From Clostridiales bacterium (GTDB lineage: Bacteria; Bacillota; Clostridia; Saccharofermentanales; Saccharofermentanaceae): 64,000 bases of DNA. The stretch's first letter is position 1. Each line of letters begins with the position of its first letter. The stretch covers positions 62,001 through 126,000 of the forward strand of contig JAFZKB010000025.1 of the NCBI GenBank assembly GCA_017551865.1. The letters are read 5' to 3'. A program made the position numbers and the translations under genes. Positions 17,016 through 24,757 of this stretch are shown in pieces. The notes beneath the pieces were generated by a model. It searched no databases. It saw only the letters and a list, made by a program, of their open reading frames with translations, and was not told the origin of the DNA.

Positions 17016-18062
17016 ATGGATTTGATAGGTATTATCGACAAACTGAAAGATACGCGCGATCTTACAAACGAAGAGTGGGAAGCGCTTTTAGATACGGAAG
17101 ACGAGGAAGCTCTTTCGTATCTATCCTCCTGCGCGCGGCAGGTACGCGAAAAGATCTATGGCAAGGCCGTTTATATCCGCGGGCTCATCGAGTTCACGAA
17201 CTATTGTAAAAACGGCTGCTATTACTGCGGCATCAACTGTAAGAACACAAATGCCGAGAGATACCGCCTGTCGGACGAGCAGATCCTCGCTTGTGTCCGT
17301 GAAGGATATGAGCTGGGCTTCCGTACGTTTGTACTGCAGGGCGGAGAAGATCCGTACTATACAGACGATAAGATCGTTTCCCTGGTACGTGCGATCAAGC
17401 AGATGCATCCGGACTGCGCCGTGACACTTTCGATCGGCGAAAAAAGCGAAGAGAGCTACCGCGCATTCTTTGAAGCCGGTGCGGACAGATATCTCCTCCG
17501 TCACGAGACGGCATCGCCTGATCACTATAGAAAACTCCATCCGGAGAATCTTTCATGGGAAAACCGAATGAACTGCCTTAAGACCCTTCGTGGAATCGGC
17601 TATCAGGTCGGCTGCGGCATGATGGTCGGGTCTCCGTATCAGACGACAGAGGACATCATCTCTGATCTTCGTTTCATTAAGGAATTCCATCCCGATATGT
17701 GCGGGATCGGCCCGTTTATTCCGCATAAAGATACCATCTTTAAAGATGAACCGGCAGGAACGCTGGAAATGACGCTGAAGCTTCTTTCGATCATCCGTCT
17801 GCTGGTGCCGGATGTCCTGCTTCCGGCGACGACTGCGCTCGGGACGATCGACCCGATGGGAAGAGAAAAGGGCATGCAGTACGGCGCCAATGTCGTCATG
17901 CCGAATCTTTCTCCCGTTATGGTCCGCGGGAAATACGCGCTCTACGATGGCAAGATCTGCCTCGACAGCGAATCCGCCGAGTGCATTAAGTGCCTGTCGG
18001 CCAGAGTTGCTTCCGTCGGTTATGAGATCGTCGTGGACCGCGGCGACCATAAGAACGCATAG
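17016..18062 (+). CDS. hydE: [FeFe]-hydrogenase maturase, radical SAM protein HydE
   Basis: A 348-residue radical-SAM barrel with the cluster motif C64-x3-C68-x2-C71 (CKNGCYYC), preceded by VYIRGLIEFTNYC and followed by the HydE-typical YRLSDEQILACVREGYELGFRTFVLQGGED and LRHETASPDHYRKLHP. HydE helps build the H-cluster of [FeFe] hydrogenase with HydF and HydG; neither they nor a hydrogenase are in the window. The related enzymes BioB and PylB are less likely. The start codon lies directly at the predicted transcription start, with no Shine-Dalgarno. An intrinsic terminator follows. Confidence 0.87.
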   Translation: MDLIGIIDKLKDTRDLTNEEWEALLDTEDEEALSYLSSCARQVREKIYGKAVYIRGLIEFTNYCKNGCYYCGINCKNTNAERYRLSDEQILACVREGYELGFRTFVLQGGEDPYYTDDKIVSLVRAIKQMHPDCAVTLSIGEKSEESYRAFFEAGADRYLLRHETASPDHYRKLHPENLSWENRMNCLKTLRGIGYQVGCGMMVGSPYQTTEDIISDLRFIKEFHPDMCGIGPFIPHKDTIFKDEPAGTLEMTLKLLSIIRLLVPDVLLPATTALGTIDPMGREKGMQYGANVVMPNLSPVMVRGKYALYDGKICLDSESAECIKCLSARVASVGYEIVVDRGDHKNA

Positions 18063-18139
18063 ATCCGCGCATCCATTTTGAAAACTTGTAAAGTGAAGAG
18101 GCTGTCTTACTGGGAAATCCATTAGGTATTATCCTTGGA

Positions 18140-18177
18140 AAAGGTCCGCAGATGTACCTCATTGCGGACCTTTTTTT
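18140..18177 (+). terminator. Intrinsic terminator after hydE
   Basis: AAGGTCCGCA pairs with TGCGGACCTT around a 13-base loop, followed by seven or more T residues. Confidence 0.92.
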
Positions 18178-18256
18178 CGATCAATTTCATAACACTCTTC
18201 CGTATATCAAAGAATCTGGAGAAAGATAATTAAAAATACGCTTGCTTTTGGATGAT

Positions 18257-18299
18257 GTAAGCATATGCTAACCGCGGATGATAGTTAGCAAACGCTTAC
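18257..18299. repeat. 43-bp interrupted inverted repeat
   Basis: GTAAGC-N4-GCTAAC (18257-18272) is mirrored by GTTAGC-N4-GCTTAC (18284-18299) around an 11-base centre. It overlaps the 5' end of the ABC-ATPase remnant. It could be an operator, a hairpin or the scar of a rearrangement. Confidence 0.55.
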
Positions 18300-18427
18300 G
18301 AGCGGATATGCTCAAGAATCTGGCCAAGACGGGAAGTACGGTCCTGGTAAGTACCCATGACCCGGAACTGCTGGCCCTTTGCTGTGACGAAGTGATCCAT
18401 ATTAAGCATGGACGAGTCGCCGGCTGA
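18272..18427 (+). pseudogene. C-terminal remnant of an ABC transporter ATPase
   Basis: The frame encodes about 51 residues ending in a clear ABC-ATPase C-terminus: LAKTGSTVLVSTHDPELLALCCDEVIHIKHGRVAG, with the H-loop His in STHD. Walker A, signature and Walker B are missing, an in-frame stop lies immediately upstream (18269-18271), and there is no ribosome binding site. It therefore looks like the tail of a deleted gene. The break coincides with the inverted repeat at 18257-18299. The remnant lies directly before the promoter of the manganese riboswitch, so a deletion probably brought these regions together. Confidence 0.7.
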
Positions 18428-18461
18428 CGTGAAGATGATCGCGACAGAAAAGTTTCCTTCA

Positions 18462-18490
18462 TTGACTGTGAAATGTTTTCGTGATACATT
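18462..18490 (+). promoter_or_regulatory. Promoter of the manganese riboswitch
   Basis: TTGACT (18462-18467) and TACATT (18485-18490) with a 17-base spacer and an upstream TG extension. Confidence 0.7.
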
Positions 18491-18497
18491 ATTAAAG

Positions 18498-18625
18498 CAT
18501 TCCATGGGGGAGTAGCAAGCGATCATCGTGGCAAGTCAACATACTGGTCTTTTGGCCTGGCTTGCATTAAATTGCGAGACTCATGTATAGATGAACTATA
18601 CGTGAGGTCTGTTTATTTTCGTAGA
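18498..18625 (+). promoter_or_regulatory. yybP-ykoY manganese riboswitch
   Basis: The leader contains GGGGAGTAGC (about 18507-18516), the internal arm GTCAACATACTGG...CCTGGC, then GCGAGACTCATG and GTGAGGTCTG, matching the two conserved loops of the yybP-ykoY aptamer that dock around Mn2+. This class normally activates Mn-export genes when Mn2+ is high. It precedes a gene whose first half is MntP, the known partner, and ends at an intrinsic terminator (18629-18662), suggesting control by transcription termination. Confidence 0.9.
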
Positions 18626-18628
18626 ATA

Positions 18629-18662
18629 CCCAGGTATAGTGAAAACTGTACTTGGGTTTTTT
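18629..18662 (+). terminator. Terminator of the manganese riboswitch
   Basis: CCCAGGTATAG pairs with CTGTACTTGGG around a short A-rich loop, followed by six T residues, 16 bases before the start codon of the regulated gene. Confidence 0.88.
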
Positions 18663-18677
18663 GATGGGGAGTAATAT

Positions 18678-20042
18678 ATGGGCTTATTTGAATTGCTGCT
18701 TTTAGCGGTCGGTCTGGCAATGGATGCTTTTGCCGTATCGATCTGTAAAGGCCTTTCGGTGAAAAAACTGACGGCTAGAGAGTGTCTTCTGTGCGGTATC
18801 TGGTTCGGTGCTTTTCAGGGGATCATGCCTTTTATCGGGTATTTGATCGGTTCTCGTTTTGAAAAGTGGATCAGTATCGTCGCTCCCTGGGTCGCATTTA
18901 TTCTGCTGTTCCTGATCGGATTTAATATGATCCGCGAAGCCTTTTCCGAAGAAGAAGAGGAAAAGGAAGGATTCGATATTAAGACCATGTTCATGATGGC
19001 TGTAGCCACCAGCATCGACGCGCTTGCGGTCGGTATTACCTTCGTGGCCGTTCCTGTTTCGGTCCTGAATGCGGGAAACCTTGTAAATGTGCTGTTTGCC
19101 GTATCTGTGATCGCAGTGGTCACTTTCTTTATTTCCGTACTGGGCGTAAAGATCGGAAATGTTTTCGGAACACGATATAAATCCGGTGCCGAGGTGGCCG
19201 GCGGAACGATCCTTATTTTCATCGGTCTGAAAACTCTTATCGAGGCGCTGGATACATCCGGTGCCATGAAGGATTCAGATACCATTTTCGGTATGCTGAT
19301 CCCGCTTCTGGGAACTGTCCTTGGCGCGGCGTTTGTATATGCGAAGAAATGGAAACTGTCCGAAAAGTTCCGCGTCGCTTTGGCCGGTACCTGCTCTGGT
19401 ATCATGTTTTCCACCGCGGTATGGGGAATGCTCGAGCCTTCAGTTAAGGGATTTGACGGCATGACGATCCTCGGGATCCAGCCGATGTTCCTCTGCTTTT
19501 GTTCCGGCGTGGCGGTACAGTTCCTTCTGGATGTTTTTGTTCCGCATACACATGCATATGTCAACATTACTGAGGGACCGAAAAGCAGTCTTCGGTCCGA
19601 GACGAGGATGATGCTGGCGGAACTGATCCACCATGTACCGGAAGGCATTGCCCTGGGCGCGATCTTCGCGGCGCATTTTATGCAGACGGAATGGATCCCT
19701 GAGTCAACTCCTCTCATTCTGGCTATTGCCATAGCGGTCCAGAACTTCCCGGAGGCGCTGTTTGTCTCGCTTCCGATCATGGAGCAGGGAACCGGGAAAG
19801 GAAAAGCTTTCTTCATGGGTGTGGTTTCCGGCATGTCTATCCCGCTGCTCGCCGTGTTTGTACTAGTCGTCGTAACATTATTCCCCTCAGTCCTGCCTTA
19901 TATCATGGGACTTGCAGGCGGCGCGCTGATCTATACTGTGATCGAAGAGACCCCGGTCATGATCAGCAAAAAAGATAACGATAGCGGTGCCATCCCTTTC
20001 GTGATCGGATTTGCAGTCATTATGCTGCTGATATTTAAGTGA
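18678..20042 (+). CDS. MntP manganese exporter fused to a ZIP-family transporter domain
   Basis: A 454-residue polytopic membrane protein. Residues 1-190 are a complete MntP (DUF204) unit with the key aspartates D16 (AMDAFAVS) and D114 (TSIDALAVG). Residues 202-454 are a ZIP-type transporter of the ZupT/GufA sort with metal-site motifs HHVPEG (318-323) and QNFPEA (355-360). MntP exports Mn2+; ZIP domains usually import divalent metal or act bidirectionally, so joining them in one chain is odd. The Mn riboswitch upstream argues that the whole protein serves Mn tolerance. The sequence runs through the junction without stop or frameshift, and GGGGAG precedes the ATG. Confidence 0.92.
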   Translation: MGLFELLLLAVGLAMDAFAVSICKGLSVKKLTARECLLCGIWFGAFQGIMPFIGYLIGSRFEKWISIVAPWVAFILLFLIGFNMIREAFSEEEEEKEGFDIKTMFMMAVATSIDALAVGITFVAVPVSVLNAGNLVNVLFAVSVIAVVTFFISVLGVKIGNVFGTRYKSGAEVAGGTILIFIGLKTLIEALDTSGAMKDSDTIFGMLIPLLGTVLGAAFVYAKKWKLSEKFRVALAGTCSGIMFSTAVWGMLEPSVKGFDGMTILGIQPMFLCFCSGVAVQFLLDVFVPHTHAYVNITEGPKSSLRSETRMMLAELIHHVPEGIALGAIFAAHFMQTEWIPESTPLILAIAIAVQNFPEALFVSLPIMEQGTGKGKAFFMGVVSGMSIPLLAVFVLVVVTLFPSVLPYIMGLAGGALIYTVIEETPVMISKKDNDSGAIPFVIGFAVIMLLIFK

Positions 20043-20083
20043 CGGAAAAACGAGTATAATGAAAGAAAAAACGAGGTAGTCAA

Positions 20084-20518
20084 ATGATCAGAGAAGCAAG
20101 AAGAGAAGATCTGGATCAGATGCTGGAATTGTATCTGTATCTTCACGAGGACGGTATTCCGGAACATGATGATCATCTTTACGAAGTATGGGATAAGATC
20201 ATAGGCGATGAAGATTATCACGTGATCGTATGTGAGATCGACGGGAAGATCGTTTCTTCCTGCTGCTGTTACATCATTTATAATCTTACGCATAATGTGC
20301 GCCCGTTCGCTCTTGTGGAATATGTCGTGACCCATGAGGACTACCGATGCCATGGATATGCAAGTGACTGTCTTGCCAAGGCAAAAGAGATCGCCATTTC
20401 ACATAATTGTTATAAGATCATGCTGATGACCGGCTCGAAAAGAGAATCCACTTTGAACTTCTATCGTCAGGCCGGATACAGAAGTGACGATAAGACAGGC
20501 TTTAACCAGAAACTTTGA
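20084..20518 (+). CDS. GNAT family N-acetyltransferase
   Basis: A 144-residue single-domain GNAT: IREARREDLDQMLELYLYL (beta1-alpha1), ALVEYVVTHEDYRCHGYASDCL (acetyl-CoA loop with R-C-H-G-Y-A in the usual place), and KIMLMTGSKRESTLNFYRQAGY. The substrate is unknown. TATAAT at 20055-20060 gives it a possible promoter of its own. It sits between two metal-transporter genes on the same strand, with 41- and 34-base gaps, so it may be cotranscribed with them, though no functional link is evident. Confidence 0.85.
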   Translation: MIREARREDLDQMLELYLYLHEDGIPEHDDHLYEVWDKIIGDEDYHVIVCEIDGKIVSSCCCYIIYNLTHNVRPFALVEYVVTHEDYRCHGYASDCLAKAKEIAISHNCYKIMLMTGSKRESTLNFYRQAGYRSDDKTGFNQKL

Positions 20519-20552
20519 ACCTTCCGGGAAGCGGAATTAGAAAGGTTTTGAC

Positions 20553-21329
20553 ATGGATGTATTTATCGGGTTGATGATCCCGTTTTTAGGAACGGCGCTG
20601 GGTGCTGCATGTGTGTTCTTTATGAAAAAAGAACTGAGCAACAAGGTGCAGCGCGCGCTTACCGGGTTTGCTGCAGGTGTCATGGTGGCGGCTTCGATCT
20701 GGAGCCTTCTGATCCCTGCGATGGATCAGTCCTCGGATAAAGGAAGACTGGCTTTCCTTCCGTCGGCGGTTGGGTTCTGGGCAGGTATTCTTTTCCTTTT
20801 GCTTTTGGATCATATCATCCCGCACCTTCATATGGATACGGATAAGGCCGAGGGCCCGAAGACTAAGCTTGCCAAGACCACGATGATGGTCCTTGCGGTA
20901 ACTCTTCACAATATCCCGGAAGGTATGGCGGTCGGTGTGGTCTATGCCGGATTCCTTTCGGAAAACAGTGCGATGACATTAAGCGGGGCTTTAGCGCTCT
21001 CGATCGGTATTGCAATCCAGAATTTCCCGGAAGGTGCGATCATCTCCATGCCGCTTCATGCACAGGGGAAAAGTAAAAGCAGAGCGTTTGCGCTGGGAGC
21101 CGGTTCCGGGGCAGTCGAACCGGTCGCCGCGCTGATCACGATACTTGCGGCGGAACTGCTGATTCCTGCGATGCCGTATCTTCTTTCCTTTGCTGCAGGT
21201 GCTATGCTGTATGTCGTAGTCGAAGAACTGATTCCTGAAATGTCATCCGGAGAACATTCCAATATCGGAGTTCTCATGTTCTCGTTCGGCTTTACCGTCA
21301 TGATGGCGCTGGATGTGGCGCTGGGCTGA
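20553..21329 (+). CDS. ZIP family metal transporter (ZupT/GufA-like)
   Basis: A 258-residue membrane protein with about eight hydrophobic segments and the ZIP metal-site motifs HNIPEG (119-124) and QNFPEG. A His-containing loop (HIIPHLHMDTD) lies between helices 3 and 4. It is a paralogue of the C-terminal half of the MntP-ZIP fusion 0.5 kb upstream; both open with IPxLGTxLGAA and share the loop order. Substrate is a divalent metal such as Zn, Mn or Fe. It probably belongs to the same Mn-responsive transcript, since no terminator lies between. Confidence 0.9.
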   Translation: MDVFIGLMIPFLGTALGAACVFFMKKELSNKVQRALTGFAAGVMVAASIWSLLIPAMDQSSDKGRLAFLPSAVGFWAGILFLLLLDHIIPHLHMDTDKAEGPKTKLAKTTMMVLAVTLHNIPEGMAVGVVYAGFLSENSAMTLSGALALSIGIAIQNFPEGAIISMPLHAQGKSKSRAFALGAGSGAVEPVAALITILAAELLIPAMPYLLSFAAGAMLYVVVEELIPEMSSGEHSNIGVLMFSFGFTVMMALDVALG

Positions 21330-21352
21330 GGGCAATAAAAAAGTTTTCATAA

Positions 21353-21411
21353 ACCTATTGACATGGTAGGTGAAGTGGTATATCATTCAATCAACCTAGT
21401 CAGTCACTAGG
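21353..21411 (+). promoter_or_regulatory. Promoter with operator-like repeats upstream of metY
   Basis: TTGACA (21358-21363) and TATCAT (21381-21386) have a 17-base spacer. ACCTA (21353-21357) and TAGGT (21367-21371) form a dyad across the -35, and CCTAGT-N5-ACTAGG (21395-21411) forms a second dyad in the early transcribed region. The shared CCTA/TAGG half-site suggests one dimeric repressor. An Rrf2-type (CymR/IscR-like) sulfur regulator would suit the context, but that is inference. Confidence 0.6.
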
Positions 21412-21439
21412 CGAAACGAAACGTAAAGGATGAGCCACA

Positions 21440-21508
21440 ATGAGAGAGCTTCTTATCCAACTGAATAGAAAGAATTATCGTTTCGGACGAATGTGTCGCT
21501 GTTGTTGA
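21440..21508 (+). CDS. Cys-rich 22-residue leader peptide of the sulfur operon
   Basis: A tiny gene with AAAGGA at 21425-21430, nine bases before ATG 21440. It encodes 22 residues, basic in the middle (NRKNYRFGR) and ending in MCRCC directly before TGA, so three of the last four residues are Cys. It lies between the promoter and metY, about 225 bases ahead of the metY start. Cys-rich short leaders ahead of cysteine biosynthesis genes are known to act as attenuators in actinobacteria; by analogy, ribosome stalling at these codons when Cys-tRNA is low should favour metY-cysK expression. Confidence 0.75.
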   Translation: MRELLIQLNRKNYRFGRMCRCC

Positions 21509-21733
21509 CCGGTCCCGCTCCGATTTGATATCGGTGTGAAAGTTCGGCCATCAACGGACCAGATAAGATGGCATTTTCCCACATTGCGTGATCTCACGCA
21601 TCCCAACAAGAAAAGCATAGAAATGCATAGCGCAGCACGCGTGACGTATTCTCCTTAAGTCTACATATGTCGCGTCACGTGATGCATACGCTTTAACACA
21701 CAACACATTTGATTTCGAAAGGATAATAAAACT
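21509..21733 (+). promoter_or_regulatory. Structured leader between the Cys peptide and metY
   Basis: Contains a small hairpin CCGAT/ATCGG at about 21522-21536, a possible pairing of GGTCC just after the peptide stop with GGACC near 21560, and a hairpin CACGCGTGACG (21636-21646) with CGTCACGTG (21673-21681). None has a T-run, so no classical terminator is evident; control may be Rho-dependent or by RNA stability. No gene is seen here. Confidence 0.4.
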
Positions 21734-23011
21734 ATGAGCAACTATAAATTTGAAACATTACAGATCCATGTAGGCCAGGAAAAACCGGATTCCGCAACAG
21801 ACGCACGTGCGGTTCCGATCTATGCTACTACTTCTTATGTATTTAAGGATGCAGCCCAGGCTGCAAACCGCTTCGGTCTTGCCGAGGGTGGTAACATCTA
21901 CACAAGAATCATGAATCCGACATCCGATGTTCTCGAGCAGAGGATTGCAGCCCTTGAGGGTGGTGCAGCTGCTCTGGCAGTAGCATCCGGTGCCGCAGCT
22001 ATCACATATGCAATTACAAACATCGCTGTAGCAGGTGACCACGTTGTTGCTTCCAAGAACATCTACGGCGGTTCCTACAACCTTCTCGAGCACACACTCG
22101 AAGATCAGGGCATCAAGACAACATTCGTTGATCCGGCAGATCCGGAAAACTTTAGAAAAGCAGTTCAGCCGAACACCAAGCTGTTCTTCGCTGAGACACT
22201 CGGCAACCCGAACTCCGATGTCCTTGATATCGAAGCAGTTTCCAAGATCGCTCACGAGAACGGTGTTCCGCTTATCGTAGATAACACATTCGCAACACCT
22301 TATAACCTCCGTCCGATCGAGCACGGTGCCGACATCGTCGTACACTCTGCTACGAAGTTTATCGGCGGTCACGGTACCACAATGGGCGGTCTCATCATCG
22401 ACGGCGGTAAGTTCGACTGGGCACAGAACGATAAGTTCCCGGGTCTTTCTAAGCCGAACCCGTCCTACCATGGCGTAGTATTTACACAGGCAGTCGGTAA
22501 CATCGCTTACATCATCAAGGCAAGAACAACACTCCTCAGAGACGAGGGCGCAGCGATCTCTCCGTTCAACTCCTTCCTGCTCCTGCAGGGCCTTGAGACA
22601 CTGTCTCTCCGTGTTGAGCGTCATGTAGAGAATGCCCTGAAGGTCGTTGACTTCCTGAAGAATCATCCGAAGGTAGAAAAGGTCAACCATCCGGCGATCG
22701 ATCCTTCGCAAAAAGCACTTTACGACCGCTACTTCCCGAACGGTGCCGGTTCTATCTTCACTTTCGAACTGAAGGGAACAGCTGATCAGGCAAGAAAGTT
22801 CACAGAAGATCTCGAACTGTTCTCGCTCCTGGCTAACGTTGCTGACGTCAAGTCTCTGGTTATCCACCCGGCTTCCACGACACACTCCCAGCTTTCCGAG
22901 GAAGAACTTCTGAATGCAGGCATCACACCGACCACGATCCGTCTGTCCATCGGTACAGAGCATATCGACGATATCATCGCGGATCTTGAGAGTGCTTTTG
23001 CCAAGGTATAA
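21734..23011 (+). CDS. metY: O-acetylhomoserine sulfhydrylase (MetY-type)
   Basis: A PLP enzyme that joins O-acetylhomoserine with sulfide to give homocysteine, and in some members acts on O-acetylserine. The 425-residue protein has ETLQIHVGQEKPDSATDARAVPIYATTSYVF, NIYTRIMNPTSDVLEQRIAALEGGAAALAVASG, AETLGNPNSDV, IVDNTFATPYN and the Schiff-base Lys K208 in HSATKFIGGHGTTMGG. Length and the Q-rich N-terminus fit MetY rather than MetB or MetC. It is led by the Cys-rich leader and followed by cysK. Unlike its neighbours it is rich in preferred codons, suggesting high expression. Confidence 0.93.
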   Translation: MSNYKFETLQIHVGQEKPDSATDARAVPIYATTSYVFKDAAQAANRFGLAEGGNIYTRIMNPTSDVLEQRIAALEGGAAALAVASGAAAITYAITNIAVAGDHVVASKNIYGGSYNLLEHTLEDQGIKTTFVDPADPENFRKAVQPNTKLFFAETLGNPNSDVLDIEAVSKIAHENGVPLIVDNTFATPYNLRPIEHGADIVVHSATKFIGGHGTTMGGLIIDGGKFDWAQNDKFPGLSKPNPSYHGVVFTQAVGNIAYIIKARTTLLRDEGAAISPFNSFLLLQGLETLSLRVERHVENALKVVDFLKNHPKVEKVNHPAIDPSQKALYDRYFPNGAGSIFTFELKGTADQARKFTEDLELFSLLANVADVKSLVIHPASTTHSQLSEEELLNAGITPTTIRLSIGTEHIDDIIADLESAFAKV

Positions 23012-23048
23012 GAGTAAAATCATAAATATAAATAAGTGAGATGAAAGT

Positions 23049-23068
23049 CCCGGTGCATATGCTCCGGG
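23049..23068 (+). other. Hairpin between metY and cysK
   Basis: CCCGG-N10-CCGGG without a T-run, 29 bases before the cysK ATG; possibly an mRNA processing or stability hairpin. Confidence 0.5.
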
Positions 23069-23097
23069 CAAGAAAAAACGAAGGAAGGATCATAAAT

Positions 23098-24030
23098 ATG
23101 GCTAACATTTACACATCTGCAGATCAGCTGATCGGAAAGACCCCGATCCTCGAACTGACACATCTGGAAAAGTCTACCGGCGCAGTGGCAAAGGTTTTCG
23201 CGAAACTCGAGTACTTTAATCCGGGCGGATCCGTGAAGGACCGTATCGCAAAGGCAATGCTCGATGACGCGGAGGCAAAGGGTATCCTGAAGCCGACCAC
23301 AACGATCATCGAACCGACTTCCGGCAACACGGGTATCGGACTGGCAGCAGTGGCTACCGCCCGCGGCTATAGATCCATCATCGTAATGCCGGACACGATG
23401 TCCGTCGAAAGAAGAAAGCTCATGAAGGCCTATGGCGCCGAGCTCGTTCTTTCGGAAGGCAGCAAAGGCATGAAGGGTGCGATCGCTAAAGCAGAAGAAC
23501 TCCATCAGGAGATCAAAGACAGCTTTATCCCCTCCCAGTTTACGAACCCGGCCAACCCGGCTGTACATAAGGCGACAACAGGTCCGGAGATCTGGGAAGA
23601 TCTCGACGGCAAGGTCGACATCTTCGTAGCCGGTGTAGGTACAGGCGGAACGATCACAGGTACAGGTGCTTTTCTTAAGGAAAAGAACCCGGACATCAAG
23701 ATCGTGGCAGTAGAGCCGAAGGATTCTCCGGTCCTTTCCGAAGGTCACGCAGGTTCCCATAAGATCCAGGGCATCGGCGCAGGCTTTGTTCCGGAGACAC
23801 TCGATACAGGTATTTATGATGAAGTATTCCCGGTATCCAATGAAGATGCTTTTGATATCGGCAGAAAGATCGGAAAACAGGAAGGCGTACTCGTAGGCAT
23901 CTCTTCCGGTGCCGCCGCTTTCGCAGCACTTGAACTCGCGAAGCGCCCGGAGAACGCAGGAAAGAACATCGTAGTTCTGCTTCCGGATTCCGGTGACAGA
24001 TATCTTTCCACAGCACTTTACGAAGAGTGA
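23098..24030 (+). CDS. cysK: Cysteine synthase A (O-acetylserine sulfhydrylase)
   Basis: Forms cysteine from O-acetylserine and sulfide. The 310-residue PLP protein carries the Schiff-base Lys K47 in NPGGSVKDR, the substrate loop TSGNTGIG (about 74-81), the glycine-rich phosphate loop [12 protein letters not shown] and the C-terminal [16 protein letters not shown] 23098 is chosen because GAAGGAAGG precedes it and homology begins at [14 protein letters not shown]; the ATG at 23041 would read through the hairpin. It is 87 bases after metY and probably in the same operon. Confidence 0.96.
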   Translation: MANIYTSADQLIGKTPILELTHLEKSTGAVAKVFAKLEYFNPGGSVKDRIAKAMLDDAEAKGILKPTTTIIEPTSGNTGIGLAAVATARGYRSIIVMPDTMSVERRKLMKAYGAELVLSEGSKGMKGAIAKAEELHQEIKDSFIPSQFTNPANPAVHKATTGPEIWEDLDGKVDIFVAGVGTGGTITGTGAFLKEKNPDIKIVAVEPKDSPVLSEGHAGSHKIQGIGAGFVPETLDTGIYDEVFPVSNEDAFDIGRKIGKQEGVLVGISSGAAAFAALELAKRPENAGKNIVVLLPDSGDRYLSTALYEE

Positions 24031-24137
24031 TCTTCGAAAAGTATATAGATCTCCATGTTGGGAGATCCTAAACCTCACAAGTGAAAAGCGTCAGGATCAG
24101 GCGATGTGCGAGAAATCGGAATTGCACCGCCGAAGAT

Positions 24138-24167
24138 CGACATCGATCTGATTCTGTCGTTTTTTTC
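24138..24167 (+). terminator. Intrinsic terminator after cysK
   Basis: CGACA/TGTCG stem followed by seven T residues. A second hairpin, GATCTCC/GGGAGATC, lies earlier at about 24050-24068 without a T-run. Confidence 0.55.
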
Positions 24168-24235
24168 TTTTTATGCCCTTTTCATAATCGGCGCAGTGCT
24201 TCTTTCCAGTGAAATGTTTACTTGATATGTAAGAC

Positions 24236-24757
24236 ATGATAAGCAAAAAAGCGAAAAGATTGGCATGGGATAAAATGGGATATAACGAAACTGGTGAAAA
24301 GATTAAATTTAGAATCGATGAGGTTATAATATCCTCGCATGGTGCTATTGAGGGTGATATGATGGAAATTGGAGCGGCAACTTTTTCTTATGAAGGGGAA
24401 TATGGTACTCTTTACAAACCCAATGAACTTGAGCGAAAGAGTATGAATCTGCTTTATTTATCTTGTTGTTATTCTGGATCTCTCTCTGCCCATTTAACGG
24501 CGGATCCTAATTCACCAATGTGGAATGTGGCTCTTGCTTTTCTTTTTTCGCATCACGATATAGGTGAAGTAGTTGGATGGGATGGACAGACGAAATATGC
24601 GTCTAGCCTAGTGCTAAGTTGGGATGATCTATCCTTCCATTATGGGGAGACATATACAGCAGAAACATTAAAAAGCGATTATAAAGGAGAAATCCGATAT
24701 AGAAAAATTACCGAAGACACATATGAGTATACATGGAAAGAAGGTATTATCTCATGA
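24236..24757 (+). CDS. Small caspase-like (His-Cys dyad) protein, putative
   Basis: A 173-residue soluble protein in a markedly AT-rich stretch. It resembles the core of caspase/CHAT-type peptidases: a strand ending in SSHG (H35), followed about 40 residues later by NLLYLSCCYSG (C77/C78), the usual position of the catalytic Cys. The rest is not recognisable and the domain is shorter than a full caspase fold, so it may be degenerate or a minimal form. An in-frame stop immediately precedes the ATG; the ribosome binding site is weak. The stop overlaps the next start by ATGA, so the two genes are coupled. Function unknown. Confidence 0.6.
   Translation: MISKKAKRLAWDKMGYNETGEKIKFRIDEVIISSHGAIEGDMMEIGAATFSYEGEYGTLYKPNELERKSMNLLYLSCCYSGSLSAHLTADPNSPMWNVALAFLFSHHDIGEVVGWDGQTKYASSLVLSWDDLSFHYGETYTAETLKSDYKGEIRYRKITEDTYEYTWKEGIIS

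Noticed and set aside
18296..18526. Minus-strand small genes opposite the ABC remnant and Mn riboswitch
   Set aside because: No ribosome binding site or homology; the plus strand has a clear ABC-ATPase tail and promoter here.
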